Numbered from the stretch's first letter, positions 24,311 to 33,082 are shown. The stretch is DNA of 42,446 nt from an uncultured Blastococcus sp. (GCA_902805535.1 CADCTN010000094.1:1-42446); one strand, 5' to 3'. The notes: generated by a model not told the origin, from the sequence alone. Program-made: numbers and translations.

Positions 24311-25471
24311 GTGACCGCCCCGGAGGGCCTGATCGACGCCGTCGCTGCGCGGGCGGCAGCCGAGGTCGGGACCTGGTTCCCCGAGTTCGGGGACCGGGCC
24401 CCGCACGTCGGGCTCGTCAGCGGCGAGACCCGATCGCGCTGCTTCCTCTACCGGGTGCACCTCACGTGCGACGGCCTGACCCGGCCGGTCATGGTCAAGG
24501 TGCGCCATTCGGACGCGAACCTGCGCCGGCTGGACCTGTGGCAGGACCGCCCCATCCTGGCGCCGGTCCGCACCATGTCCGACGAGTCCACGGCCCAGCG
24601 TGAGTACGCCGGACTCCGACTGATCGAGGACGCCCTGCGCGACGAGGGCACCGGGCGGTTCGGCGTTCTGCGACCGCTCGCGTGGATGCCCGAGCACGCG
24701 GCGATCGTGACCGACTTCGTCCAGCAACCGACTCTGCGGACGGTGCTCCTCGGGACGAGCCGCTTCCGCGTCCGCGCGCGGAGCCGGCTGGACGCGACGC
24801 CGTGGGGGAACGCCGGCGCGTGGCTTCGTGCGTTTCACGACCACCAGACCTCGATGGTCCTGCCGCCCCGTGCCGACACCGCCGCGCACGTCGGCGGCCT
24901 GTACGAGCAGTTCGCGGATTTCCTCGCCGACCGCATCGGCCCACGCCCCTTGCTCGAGGAGCTGAGTGCGTCCGGCACCGAGATCGCCTGCCGTGCGCTG
25001 CCGGCCCAGCTTCCCCTGGCCACCGGTCACGGCGATTTCGTGGCCAACAACATGTTCACCACGGCGGAGGGCCGCATCACGGTGTTCGACCCCCTCCCGA
25101 TGTGGCGCGCTCCGGTGTACCAGGACATCGCCACGCTCCTGGTCGGACTGCGGGCACTGCCCGTGCAGGCGATCACGCAGGGACTGGCGCTCCCCCGGCC
25201 TGCCGTGGCCCGGTACGAGGCGGCGTTCCTGGACGGGTACTTCGGAGCCGACGACGTGCCGCAGACCGCCGTCCTGGCGTTCCAGCTCCTGGTCCTGCTC
25301 GACAAGTGGTCGGCGCTGGTCAGCCGGCGGGTCCGCGACGGCAAGGTCCGCCCGCAGCTGAGGGAGGCCCGGATCCGGATCGCCTCCCGTCACTACAAGG
25401 AAGAGGCCCGTCGCCTCCTCTCTCGGCTCGGAGCGCTCCCTGCCGTGAGTGCCACCGACCGCGACGACTGA
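24311..25471 (+). CDS. APH-fold phosphotransferase (paralog 2)
   Basis: This 386-residue protein is a paralog of the gene at 19493-20644. Shared features are an N-terminal IDAVAARAAAEVGTWFPEFG (compare RVEQRAGDWFPDAG), VMVKVRH in the N-lobe, REYAGLRLIEDA, the catalytic HGDFVANN (240-247), VFDPLPMW and the LLDKWSALV helix. It should phosphorylate a small hydroxylated compound. The GTG start at 24311 was chosen because it reproduces the paralog's N-terminus; an upstream in-frame GTG at 24218 would add 31 residues of no recognisable fold. It follows the second sulfotransferase gene by 126 nt and is convergent with the deacetylase gene. Confidence 0.75.
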   Translation: MTAPEGLIDAVAARAAAEVGTWFPEFGDRAPHVGLVSGETRSRCFLYRVHLTCDGLTRPVMVKVRHSDANLRRLDLWQDRPILAPVRTMSDESTAQREYAGLRLIEDALRDEGTGRFGVLRPLAWMPEHAAIVTDFVQQPTLRTVLLGTSRFRVRARSRLDATPWGNAGAWLRAFHDHQTSMVLPPRADTAAHVGGLYEQFADFLADRIGPRPLLEELSASGTEIACRALPAQLPLATGHGDFVANNMFTTAEGRITVFDPLPMWRAPVYQDIATLLVGLRALPVQAITQGLALPRPAVARYEAAFLDGYFGADDVPQTAVLAFQLLVLLDKWSALVSRRVRDGKVRPQLREARIRIASRHYKEEARRLLSRLGALPAVSATDRDD

Positions 25472-25507
25472 GCACCGGCGAGGACCGCTCCGGCAGGGTG
25501 TGCGGGG

Positions 25508-26281
25508 TCAGCGCCTCTGCTGTCGCAGTCCCACCGCCACCCGCCGGACCTGTCCGACCACCCGGGCACCCTGGTCCGAGGTGCGCACGCGTGCGTAGGG
25601 GCGGGTGGACTTGACCCGCATCGTGAGGTGCCCGTTCCCCCGGTAGATCCCGATGCGGGGGACGGCGTAGGCGTCGACCTGCTCGGCCCGTTCGGGAAGA
25701 GCAAACGCGTGGGTGTAGCCGGCACGGGCCGCGGCACGGCGGACCTGCGGACTGTGCCGGCCGCGCGGGTACGCCAGCAGCGGTACGGGCCGGCCGAGGA
25801 CGTCGGAGAGCAGTTCTCGGCTGTCCCGCAGGTCCCGGACGCACTCGTCCTCCGTGAGCTGCGTGAGGTCGCGGTGGGCCCAGCTGTGCGACTGGAAGTC
25901 GACTCCGGCGTCCTGCATCTCCAGCACCTGATCAAGGGTCAGGGTGACGAGGGGCTCGGAACCAGGCGTGTCCACCCAGTCGACCGGCCGGCCGGCCGGG
26001 GTGAGCGTCTCGGCCACGAGGAACACCGTCGCCGGCAACCCCTCCTTGATCAGTACCGGCAGGACGTGCGTGTGGAGCGCGGCGAAGCCGTCGTCGAAGG
26101 TCAGCGCCGCGTGACTGCGCGGCAACCAGCCCCGTGCGTCCAACCGCGGGAGGGCGTCCGCGAGGGGCAGCACCCGGCGGTGCCGGCTCAGCCAGGATGC
26201 CTGTCCGGTGAACACGTCGGGCTCCACCGCGAGCGGCGACTCCCAGTCCGGTTCGACCGAGTGGTAGCACAGGATGGTCAA
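25508..26281 (-). CDS. Polysaccharide deacetylase (NodB/CE4)
   Basis: This 257-residue protein has the NodB fold: CYHSVEP near the N-terminus, the metal-binding TFDDGF (61-66), SHSWAHRDL (H-x-x-x-H metal motif, about 131-139) and YPRGRHS as the substrate motif. There is no signal peptide, so it may act in the cytoplasm on a lipid-linked sugar or use a non-classical route. It should remove N-acetyl or O-acetyl groups from the polymer or its precursor. The TTG start overlaps the stop of the GT4 gene by 3 nt (TTGA), so the pair is translationally coupled. The C-terminal 40 residues are basic. Confidence 0.85.
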   Translation of the reverse strand: MTILCYHSVEPDWESPLAVEPDVFTGQASWLSRHRRVLPLADALPRLDARGWLPRSHAALTFDDGFAALHTHVLPVLIKEGLPATVFLVAETLTPAGRPVDWVDTPGSEPLVTLTLDQVLEMQDAGVDFQSHSWAHRDLTQLTEDECVRDLRDSRELLSDVLGRPVPLLAYPRGRHSPQVRRAAARAGYTHAFALPERAEQVDAYAVPRIGIYRGNGHLTMRVKSTRPYARVRTSDQGARVVGQVRRVAVGLRQQRR

Positions 26282-27372
26282 CGGGCTCCTCCGCGCAGCT
26301 GGTCGTAGAGCGCCGAGACCGCCCCGGCGGTGACGTCCGCCGAGAACAGCTCGGCCACCCGTGCCCGTCCGGCCGCTCCCATGCGCGCCCGCAGATCCGG
26401 GTCCTCGATCAGCCGCTGCAAGGCGGCGGCCAGCTCCTCGAGATCGTGCGCCGGGACCACGTACCCCGTGACGCCGTCGGCCACCGCACGCGCCACGTCA
26501 CCCACGTCCGTGGCAACGACCGGAAGACCTGCGGCCATCCCCTCCAGGACCGACAGCGGCATCGCCTCCCACCAGGACGGCAGGCACAGGATGTCGGCGG
26601 AGGCGAAGGCGGCCGGCATCTCCGCACGCGCTCGGGTGCCGAGCAGCCGGACGTCAGCGTCCAGTGCCGCCCGGACCTCGGCCTCGGCCGTCGCCCCCTC
26701 GTCGGGTGTGCCTCCGAGCAGCCACAGCTCGTGCCCGACGCCTCGCTCGCGGAGCAGACGCGACGCGGCCAACAGGTCGAGCACGCCCTTCCGCGGCGTC
26801 ATCAGGCCCACGTAGAGAACGCGCGGGGGACCGTGCCGCTGCTCCTCCTCGAGCGCCGGCCCGGGATCGGCGTCCAGCGGCACGCCGTTGTCGATGAGGG
26901 CCACGCGTTCCGCGGGCAGCACGGAGCTGAGCAACTCCTGGCCCGCGGTCCAGACCGCGACGATGCGGTTGACGGGCAGCATGGCGAATCGGAAGATCGC
27001 CCGGCGCCACGGGGTGGTGAGCCAGAACCGGATGTTGCCGCCGTGGGCATGGACGACGACGGCACAGCCCCTGGCGCGACCCGCGAGCGCCAGGGCCGCC
27101 GCCCGGACCACCGTCACCGCCGGGGACAGGGCTGAGTGGATGTGCACGACGTCCTGCCCCCGGGCGCCGCGCCACACCGCCGACACGTCGCGGACCGTGC
27201 GTCGGACGTTGGCCAGTGTGGCCCGCCCGCCCTGTGGAGGGTCCGAGTGCGCCACGTTGAGGAAGTGCAGTTCGTGGTCTTCGGCGAGCCGGCTCCCGAG
27301 CAGCGTCTCCAGGAAGGTCGGTATGCCCCCACGATCCGGGGCACCCTTTCCGACGAGCAAGACCTTGCTCAT
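26278..27372 (-). CDS. GT4 family glycosyltransferase
   Basis: This 364-residue protein has the two-lobed GT-B fold. The N-lobe shows KGAPDRGGIPTFLE and HIHSALSP, and the C-lobe has RVLYVGLMTPRKGVLDLL, ADILCLPSWWEAMPLSVLEG (the E-x7-E donor-binding motif) and GLPVVATDVG. It should retain the anomeric configuration and add a sugar from a nucleotide donor to the lipid-linked repeat at the cytoplasmic face. It is followed directly by the deacetylase gene, so the transferred sugar may be the one that is later deacetylated. It is divergent from the second Wzz-like gene across 113 nt. Confidence 0.88.
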   Translation of the reverse strand: MSKVLLVGKGAPDRGGIPTFLETLLGSRLAEDHELHFLNVAHSDPPQGGRATLANVRRTVRDVSAVWRGARGQDVVHIHSALSPAVTVVRAAALALAGRARGCAVVVHAHGGNIRFWLTTPWRRAIFRFAMLPVNRIVAVWTAGQELLSSVLPAERVALIDNGVPLDADPGPALEEEQRHGPPRVLYVGLMTPRKGVLDLLAASRLLRERGVGHELWLLGGTPDEGATAEAEVRAALDADVRLLGTRARAEMPAAFASADILCLPSWWEAMPLSVLEGMAAGLPVVATDVGDVARAVADGVTGYVVPAHDLEELAAALQRLIEDPDLRARMGAAGRARVAELFSADVTAGAVSALYDQLRGGAR

Positions 27373-27434
27373 GATCAGCGGCTCCGGAGGCTCATCGATC
27401 CGGCTCGAGGGACCGGCGGATGGCGCACCATATC

Positions 27435-27451
27435 GTCCGCTAGTCGCGGAC
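27435..27451. promoter_or_regulatory. Inverted repeat in GT4/Wzz-like divergent region
   Basis: A perfect 6-bp repeat gtccgc (27435-27440) / gcggac (27446-27451) flanks tagtc, 35 nt before the GTG of the Wzz-like gene. It may be an operator or a short leader hairpin. Confidence 0.35.
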
Positions 27452-27485
27452 AGCGGCTAATGTCGCCCCGATCAGCACACCCTCA

Positions 27486-28697
27486 GTGCAGATCGGAAGG
27501 CGATCCCGGTTGGACGAGGCGAGGTCACCAGTCAGCACCAGGCTCGCCTGGGCCCTTCGGACGTACGGCTGGATGATCCTTGCCTGCGCACTGGCGCTGA
27601 CCGCGGCGCCGCTCCTCCTCGAGCAGGAGGAGCCCAGCTACCAGGCCGACGCCCTCGTCGTCGCTCGGCAACTGGGCGTGCCGAACGAGGCTCTGCCCAG
27701 GCTCGGCCAGGCCGTGTTCGACGGCGGGGCGCTCGAGGCCCGCATCGCCGCCGACCCCACGGTCGGGGGGAACACGAACGAGCTCATCCCGGAACGGCTG
27801 TCCCTCGTCGCGGCCGAGGACTCGATCGTTCTCGTCGTCCAGGCGCGCGATCCCGTTCCCGCCACCGCGGCACAGCTGGCCACCCTCGGCGCGACCGTCC
27901 TCGCCGAAGAACTCAACCGCGGCGGGGCCGGCGTCGGCGTCTTCGCGCTGCAGGCTCCGGCCACCGTGCCGACCGAGCCGCTCGACGCTCCGGACCACCG
28001 ACTGCTCGCAGCGGCCGGCGCACTGGCAGGCGTCGCACTCGGCCTCGGTCTGGTCGCGTTGGTCGCGGCGCTGCGCAGGCCGGTCCTGACGGCCGGGGAC
28101 GTCTGGCAGGCCGTGGGAGTCCCACTGCTCGGGACCGTGCGGATGCCGCGGGTGCGGCGGCGCACCTTCCACGGGCCCGTGGGCGTTCGTGGCATCGCGA
28201 CCGTGACCCGCTGGCTCGGCTCGGTTCCCTCGGGGCGGTTGCTGTTCGTCAGCTCGCCATCGGCGGCCGCGTTGCGGCGCCGCATCCTCGTGATGGCCGC
28301 CGTGGCGCTCGGGGTCCTCCGCAGCGTCCGGGCCGAGGCCCCGCAGGAGGTCCTCGACGCGATACGACGGCACCGCCTCGGAAACGGTGCCGTGCACCCC
28401 CTCGCCGACGCCACGGACAAGCTGGTCCTCGTGGACGGCAGCTCCCCCATGGAGGTCATCGACCCGCAGACGACCCACGTGTCGGTCGTCATCGTCGCGC
28501 CCCGCGGGGTGTCGCGACGGCGTCTCCGCGCGCTGGCCTCCGACTACGTGGACGGCGGACTCGTCGGAGTCGTCCTGGTGGAACTCCGCCTGGGGCCGCG
28601 CCCGCCGGCCGCCCGCCGGGTGTCCGACGCGCCCCCTCCGTCAGATGCGGAGAACTCCGGGCAGGTCAGCGACGTGCCGGAGCCCGAGAGGGCATGA
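27486..28697 (+). CDS. Wzz-like polysaccharide co-polymerase with degenerate kinase domain (paralog 2)
   Basis: This 403-residue protein is a paralog of 18202-19455. Shared segments include ALPRLGQAVFDGGAL (compare ALPRYGEAVFDNGAV) and the ERLSLVAAEDSIV stretch in the outside domain. TM1 lies at ~25-45 and TM2 at ~175-195. The cytoplasmic part again resembles a tyrosine-kinase domain with no P-loop: LLFVSSPSAAALRRR where Walker A is expected, then KLVLVDGSSPMEVIDP and VVIVAPRG. It should influence chain length. GTG 27486 gives a 25-residue lead before TM1; TTG 27510 is a possible alternative. Its stop overlaps the next ATG by 4 nt, so it is coupled to the propeller-like gene. Confidence 0.72.
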   Translation: MQIGRRSRLDEARSPVSTRLAWALRTYGWMILACALALTAAPLLLEQEEPSYQADALVVARQLGVPNEALPRLGQAVFDGGALEARIAADPTVGGNTNELIPERLSLVAAEDSIVLVVQARDPVPATAAQLATLGATVLAEELNRGGAGVGVFALQAPATVPTEPLDAPDHRLLAAAGALAGVALGLGLVALVAALRRPVLTAGDVWQAVGVPLLGTVRMPRVRRRTFHGPVGVRGIATVTRWLGSVPSGRLLFVSSPSAAALRRRILVMAAVALGVLRSVRAEAPQEVLDAIRRHRLGNGAVHPLADATDKLVLVDGSSPMEVIDPQTTHVSVVIVAPRGVSRRRLRALASDYVDGGLVGVVLVELRLGPRPPAARRVSDAPPPSDAENSGQVSDVPEPERA

Positions 28698-30346
28698 CGC
28701 GTCGGCCTCGTCGGGTGCTGCGGCTGGTCGCGGCCGTGCTCGCCTTCTCCGTGCTGGCGATCGGACCGGTGCTGCCCGCGGGGGCGGACGAGGTGTCGTC
28801 GCAGACCTACAAGGGGCCGGCCTTCAGCCCTGACGTGACCACGCCGCCCACCCGGACGGCCACCCAGAACAAGCTCTGGTTCCACGCGGGGGCGTGGTGG
28901 GCCGTGCTCCTCGAGCCGACCGGACGTGGCACGCGCGTGTTCGAACTGATGCCCGACCATTCCTGGCGTCCCACCTCGGCCGTGGTCAGCCCCGACGCAG
29001 CAGACATCGGTGACGCCCTGCTCGACGGCGGCGTCGTGCACGTGGTGTCCCGCCGGACCGACGACTCGCTCCACTACGTGCGGCTGACCTTCGACGCCGC
29101 TGCTCGCGACTACCGGGCCGACGCACCGGTGCTGGTCCCCACCCGCGGCGCTTCGCCGCCCGCGGCGATCGCCAAGGACACCACGGGGAGACTCTGGATC
29201 GCCTTCGCCTCCGCGGCACGGACCGTCGTGACCTACAGCGACAACGGTGGACTGACCTGGGCCCGGAGCATCCCTGTGGCGAGCCGCGTCGCCGGCGAGA
29301 CCGCGGAGGCGGTGGCCCTCGTGTCCTACGACGACCGCATCGGGCTCCTCTGGTCCGACCAGACGACCGGCTCGTTCGAGTTCGCCTCCCACCGGGACGG
29401 TGACTTCGCCTCCGTGTGGACCTTCGAGCGGGCACTGTCCGGACCCGCGCAGGCCGACGACCACATCAGCCTCAAGCGCGTGCAGGGAGAGCCGTCGGAC
29501 ACGCTGGTCGCCGCGGTCCGGACGGCCCCCCGCGAGCTGGTCGAGCCCCCGGGGACGCCGGTCGTCGAGATGCTGGTCCGCACTCCGGACGGACGGTGGT
29601 CCACGGTTCCGGTCAGCACCAACACCGACGGACTCGAGGATCCGATCGTCCAGGTGGACGAGACGACGCGGACCCTGCACGTGTTCGCGTCCCGGAACGG
29701 GAGCATCGTCACGAAGCGGGCCTCGCTCGACGACATCCGGTTCGAACCCGGCCTCGGCGACCTCTTCATGCTGGGTGTCCAGGACGAACTCGTCGACCCC
29801 ACCAGCACCAGGGACCCGGTCGACCCGCGATCGGGGCTCGTGGTGCTCGCGACCGACGAGACCAACCGGACCTACCGTCACGCGGAGCTGCCGATCCCCT
29901 CCGCGACACCGGTGGTCGATCCCGGCGACCAGACCCCACCGAACCCGCCGGGGGACCTCAAGGCGACGGCCGTGTCCCCCGAGTCGGTCGTGCTCTCGTG
30001 GTCGGCTTCCTCCGACGGCGACCGGTGGGCACCCGCCCGTGATGGCGTCCCGGTCCAGCAGTACGTCGTGCTCAGGGACGGGGTCGAGGTCGCCACCGTC
30101 ACGTCGACCTCGTCAGAGGATCGACCGCGGAGTGGCGGCGACCTCACCTCCGACGTGTCGCTCACGTACCAGGTCCAGGCCGTGGACGCCGCCGGCAACC
30201 GCTCACCACCCACCGAGGTCGTCGTCGCCGTGCCGGGAACCGGCACCGGGCCGGAGATCCCACGACTCGTCGGCACGTGGCTCCTGCCCCTCGCCGCCGT
30301 CGCCGGCCTCGTCGCGGCCAGGCGCCGCTGGCTCACGCGGGGCTGA
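28694..30346 (+). CDS. Secreted propeller-like protein with FN3 domain and C-terminal anchor
   Basis: This 550-residue protein has a signal peptide (LVAAVLAFSVLAIGPVLPAGA, about 10-31), a ~380-residue region of repeated beta-strand segments resembling BNR/sialidase-type propellers (for example VTYSDNGGLTWARS and DRIGLLWSDQTTG), a fibronectin type III domain (about 415-515, from TPPNPPGDLKATA) and a C-terminal transmembrane helix (LPLAAVAGLVAARRRW). It should sit outside the membrane and may bind the polymer. It shares FELMPDHSWR and the KLWFHAGAWWA segment with the next gene. Its ATG overlaps the Wzz-like stop. Catalytic residues of sialidases are not evident, so a binding role is more likely. 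Confidence 0.65.
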   Translation: MTRRPRRVLRLVAAVLAFSVLAIGPVLPAGADEVSSQTYKGPAFSPDVTTPPTRTATQNKLWFHAGAWWAVLLEPTGRGTRVFELMPDHSWRPTSAVVSPDAADIGDALLDGGVVHVVSRRTDDSLHYVRLTFDAAARDYRADAPVLVPTRGASPPAAIAKDTTGRLWIAFASAARTVVTYSDNGGLTWARSIPVASRVAGETAEAVALVSYDDRIGLLWSDQTTGSFEFASHRDGDFASVWTFERALSGPAQADDHISLKRVQGEPSDTLVAAVRTAPRELVEPPGTPVVEMLVRTPDGRWSTVPVSTNTDGLEDPIVQVDETTRTLHVFASRNGSIVTKRASLDDIRFEPGLGDLFMLGVQDELVDPTSTRDPVDPRSGLVVLATDETNRTYRHAELPIPSATPVVDPGDQTPPNPPGDLKATAVSPESVVLSWSASSDGDRWAPARDGVPVQQYVVLRDGVEVATVTSTSSEDRPRSGGDLTSDVSLTYQVQAVDAAGNRSPPTEVVVAVPGTGTGPEIPRLVGTWLLPLAAVAGLVAARRRWLTRG

Positions 30347-30360
30347 CGAACGACAACGGC

Positions 30361-30370
30361 TTCCGCGGAA
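30361..30370. promoter_or_regulatory. 10-bp palindrome between the two propeller-like genes
   Basis: The perfect palindrome ttccgcggaa lies 14 nt after the stop of the first propeller-like gene and 130 nt before the next ATG. It may be an operator. The rest of the 154-nt gap shows nothing recognisable. Confidence 0.25.
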
Positions 30371-30500
30371 TCCCGCGCCTCCCGACCGCGCCGCGATGCA
30401 TTGCCGTGCCCACGGCGAGGTGCTTCTATTCCGTGCCGGCGTCGGGCGTCGGCCGGGCTGCACAGGCCCGCGCTCGGACGCGACACGCTCGGGGGCCCCG

Positions 30501-33062
30501 ATGAATCCGGACAGCGCTGTGGCCGGCACCGGTCGGCGTCTGCTGCTGGTGCTGGTGACCGTCACGGCCATGCTGATGAGCGGTCTCGCGTGGCCGTCCA
30601 CCGCTCGGGGCGACGTGGGAGTGCCCGTCACGTACCTCGGCCATGCGTACCCCTCGAGCGTGGACCGGCCGACCGAGAACAAGCCGCAGAGCAAACTCTG
30701 GTATCTCGACGGCGCCTGGTGGGCCCTCATGGTCGACGCCGACGACAGCCTCGTCCACATCCACGAGCTGATGCCCGACCACACGTGGCGCGACACCGGC
30801 ACGCAGGTGGACAGCCGGGTGAACAGCACCGGGGACGCGCTGTGGAGCGCCAAGGACAACAAGCTGTACGTCGCCAGTCGCGCCTACGGCTCCAATCTCC
30901 AGGTCAACGGCTTCAGCTACACCCCGGCCACGCGGTCCTGGTCCGTGGCTGCGGGTTTCCCGGTCACCGTCGACAGCGGGGGCGGTTCGGAGTCGGCCAC
31001 CCTCGACCAGGACTCCCTCGGCCGGCTCTGGGTCACCTACACCCGCGCGTCCCGGGTCTGGGTCGCGCACTCCGGTCCCGACCGCACCGCCTGGACCGCC
31101 GGGTTCCAGCCTCCGGTGCCGGACACCGTCATCAAGTCCGACGACCTGTCCGCGCTGATCGCGTTCGGGACCAGCATCGGCGTCCTGTGGTCCGACCAGG
31201 AGTCCGGCGCCTTCCGGTTCGCCATCCACGACGACGCCGCCGGCGACAACGTCTGGCGGGTGGAGGACGTCCCGATGGCCGCCGACGACCACGTCAACCT
31301 CAAACAACTGGTGGGTGACCAGCAGGGCCGCATCTTCGCGGCGATCAAGACCGCGGCGGACGAATCCGCCACCGCGTCGCCGAGCGACACCCTGGTCGGC
31401 GTGCTCACCCGGACGCCAGGAGCGGACGGGGTCGGTTCGTGGAGACTCGCCCCGGCCGGCACGATCGCCGACGACCACACGCGGCCGATCATCATGATCG
31501 ACGAGACCAATCGCGAGCTGTACTTCTTCGCGACGGGGCCGGGCGGGGACATCTACTACAAGAGGTCCCCGCTGTCGGCCATCGCCTTCCCGCCCGGCCA
31601 CGGCGAGCGGTTCGTGGACACGACCGCCTCGCTGAACAACGCCTCCGGCGCCAAGGATCCGGTGACCTCGCAGACCGGCATGGTCATCCTCGCGGTCGCC
31701 GACGGCCTGAAGCGGTACGTGCATGCCGAGATGGAACTGGCCGGCGGATCGGTGGACGCGCGGCCGACGGCGACGACCAGTCCGGCAGCCGGCGCAACGG
31801 GTGTCCCGGTGGGCGCCGACGTCGTCGCGACCTTCAGCGAGCCCGTGCAGGGCGTCTCCACCTCGACGTTCCAGGTGAAGGACCCGTCCGGAACGGTCGT
31901 CCCGGCCACGGTCTCCCCCGGCAGCGGCAACCAGTGGATCCTCGGTCCGGCGTCCGATCTGGCTGCGGGCACCGTGTACACGGCCACGTTGACCGGCGGC
32001 TCGGCCGGCATCCGGGACACCGCGGGCAACCCTCTCTCCCCCGACCCGCTCACCTGGAGCTTCACCACCGCCGCCGGCACCTCGAACGCGGCCCCGACCG
32101 CCACCACGAACCCGGCGACCGGTGCCACGGGGGTCAGCGTGACGGCCGACATCACCGCCACGTTCAGCGAGGCGGTGCAGGCCGTCAGCGGCAGCACCTT
32201 CACCCTCCGAGCCGACGCCACGGGTGCGGCGGTGTCCGCCGCGGTGGCCTACGACACCACCACACGGGTCGCCACGCTCAACCCGGGAGCGAGCCTCGCC
32301 GCCGGAACCCGCTACACGGCCACGCTGACCGGCGGCCCCGACGCGATCCGCGACATGGAGAACGCCCCGCTGTCCACCCTCACCTGGAGCTTCACCACGG
32401 CCTCGAGCTCGAGCGACTCGGCCGCACCGTTCGTGAAGAGCCGCAACCCGGCCGTCGACGCCACCCGGATCTCCCTGGGGACGAACGTGACGGCGACGTT
32501 CAACGAGATCGTCCAGGGTGTCGACACGGCCACCTTCACGCTGCGGAACACCGCAACCGGGGCGACGGTCGCCGCTGTGGTGAGCCGGAGCGGGACCACG
32601 AACACGTGGATCCTCGACCCCAGCGCCAGCCTCGCCGCGGACACGCGGTACACGGCCACGCTGACCGGGGGTCCCACCGGCGTCCGGGACATGGCGAACA
32701 ACCCCCTGAGCACCTACACCTGGTCCTTCCTGACCGGGCCGGCGCCGAAGGTGTCCGCCCGGACCCCGGCGGATGGTGCGACCGGCGTGAGCCGCACCGG
32801 GAACATCGCGGCCACGTTCTCCGAGGCGGTCCAGGGCGTCAGCACGGCGACGTTCACCCTCAAGAACACCGGTACCGGCGCGACCGTCACCGCCGGCGTG
32901 GTCCGCAACGGCAGCACGAACCAGTGGGTCCTGGACCCGGCCGCAGCGCTGACCGCGAGCACGGTGTACACCGCGACGCTCACCGGCGGCCCCGCCGGGA
33001 TCAAGGACCTCGCCGGCAACCCGCTGGCCACGGTCACGTGGAAGTTCACCACCGGCGCATAG
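30501..33062 (+). CDS. Secreted propeller-like protein with four Big_5 Ig-like repeats
   Basis: This 853-residue protein has a signal peptide (LLLVLVTVTAMLMSGLAWPSTARG), a propeller-like region (about 38-412) paralogous to the previous gene (HELMPDHTWR, KLWYLDGAWWA, IGVLWSDQESGAF) and four tandem Big_5 bacterial Ig-like domains (about 416-853). Each Ig unit has ATGV near its start, the strand VxATFSExVQGV, the segment YTATLTGG and the ending TWSFTT. There is no C-terminal anchor; the protein stops right after the fourth repeat, so it is probably released or held through the polymer or cell wall. ATG 30501 is the only start giving the full signal peptide. Confidence 0.72.
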   Translation: MNPDSAVAGTGRRLLLVLVTVTAMLMSGLAWPSTARGDVGVPVTYLGHAYPSSVDRPTENKPQSKLWYLDGAWWALMVDADDSLVHIHELMPDHTWRDTGTQVDSRVNSTGDALWSAKDNKLYVASRAYGSNLQVNGFSYTPATRSWSVAAGFPVTVDSGGGSESATLDQDSLGRLWVTYTRASRVWVAHSGPDRTAWTAGFQPPVPDTVIKSDDLSALIAFGTSIGVLWSDQESGAFRFAIHDDAAGDNVWRVEDVPMAADDHVNLKQLVGDQQGRIFAAIKTAADESATASPSDTLVGVLTRTPGADGVGSWRLAPAGTIADDHTRPIIMIDETNRELYFFATGPGGDIYYKRSPLSAIAFPPGHGERFVDTTASLNNASGAKDPVTSQTGMVILAVADGLKRYVHAEMELAGGSVDARPTATTSPAAGATGVPVGADVVATFSEPVQGVSTSTFQVKDPSGTVVPATVSPGSGNQWILGPASDLAAGTVYTATLTGGSAGIRDTAGNPLSPDPLTWSFTTAAGTSNAAPTATTNPATGATGVSVTADITATFSEAVQAVSGSTFTLRADATGAAVSAAVAYDTTTRVATLNPGASLAAGTRYTATLTGGPDAIRDMENAPLSTLTWSFTTASSSSDSAAPFVKSRNPAVDATRISLGTNVTATFNEIVQGVDTATFTLRNTATGATVAAVVSRSGTTNTWILDPSASLAADTRYTATLTGGPTGVRDMANNPLSTYTWSFLTGPAPKVSARTPADGATGVSRTGNIAATFSEAVQGVSTATFTLKNTGTGATVTAGVVRNGSTNQWVLDPAAALTASTVYTATLTGGPAGIKDLAGNPLATVTWKFTTGA
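31750..33059 (+). repeat. Four tandem Big_5-encoding units
   Basis: Four units of about 105 codons begin near 31750, 32090, 32420 and 32745. They share conserved codon blocks such as tacacggccacgctgacc (YTATLT), with divergence elsewhere, as expected from old internal duplication. Units 1 and 2 are the most different from 3 and 4. Confidence 0.75.
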
Positions 33063-33066
33063 CCGC

Positions 33067-33082
33067 CGGCGGTCAGCCGCCG
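33067..33082 (+). terminator. Hairpin terminator after Big_5 gene
   Basis: A perfect 6-bp stem cggcgg (33067-33072) / ccgccg (33077-33082) with a tcag loop, 4 nt after the stop. A second perfect 6-bp hairpin, gcgaga (33126-33131) / tctcgc (33134-33139), lies further into the convergent 206-nt gap before the WbaP-type gene. Confidence 0.5.

Noticed and set aside
29400-30500. Plus-strand frame joining the first propeller-like gene region to the second in one 1220-residue protein
   Set aside because: The N-terminal ~370 residues are an off-frame reading of the first propeller-like gene. The real start, with a signal peptide, is ATG 30501.
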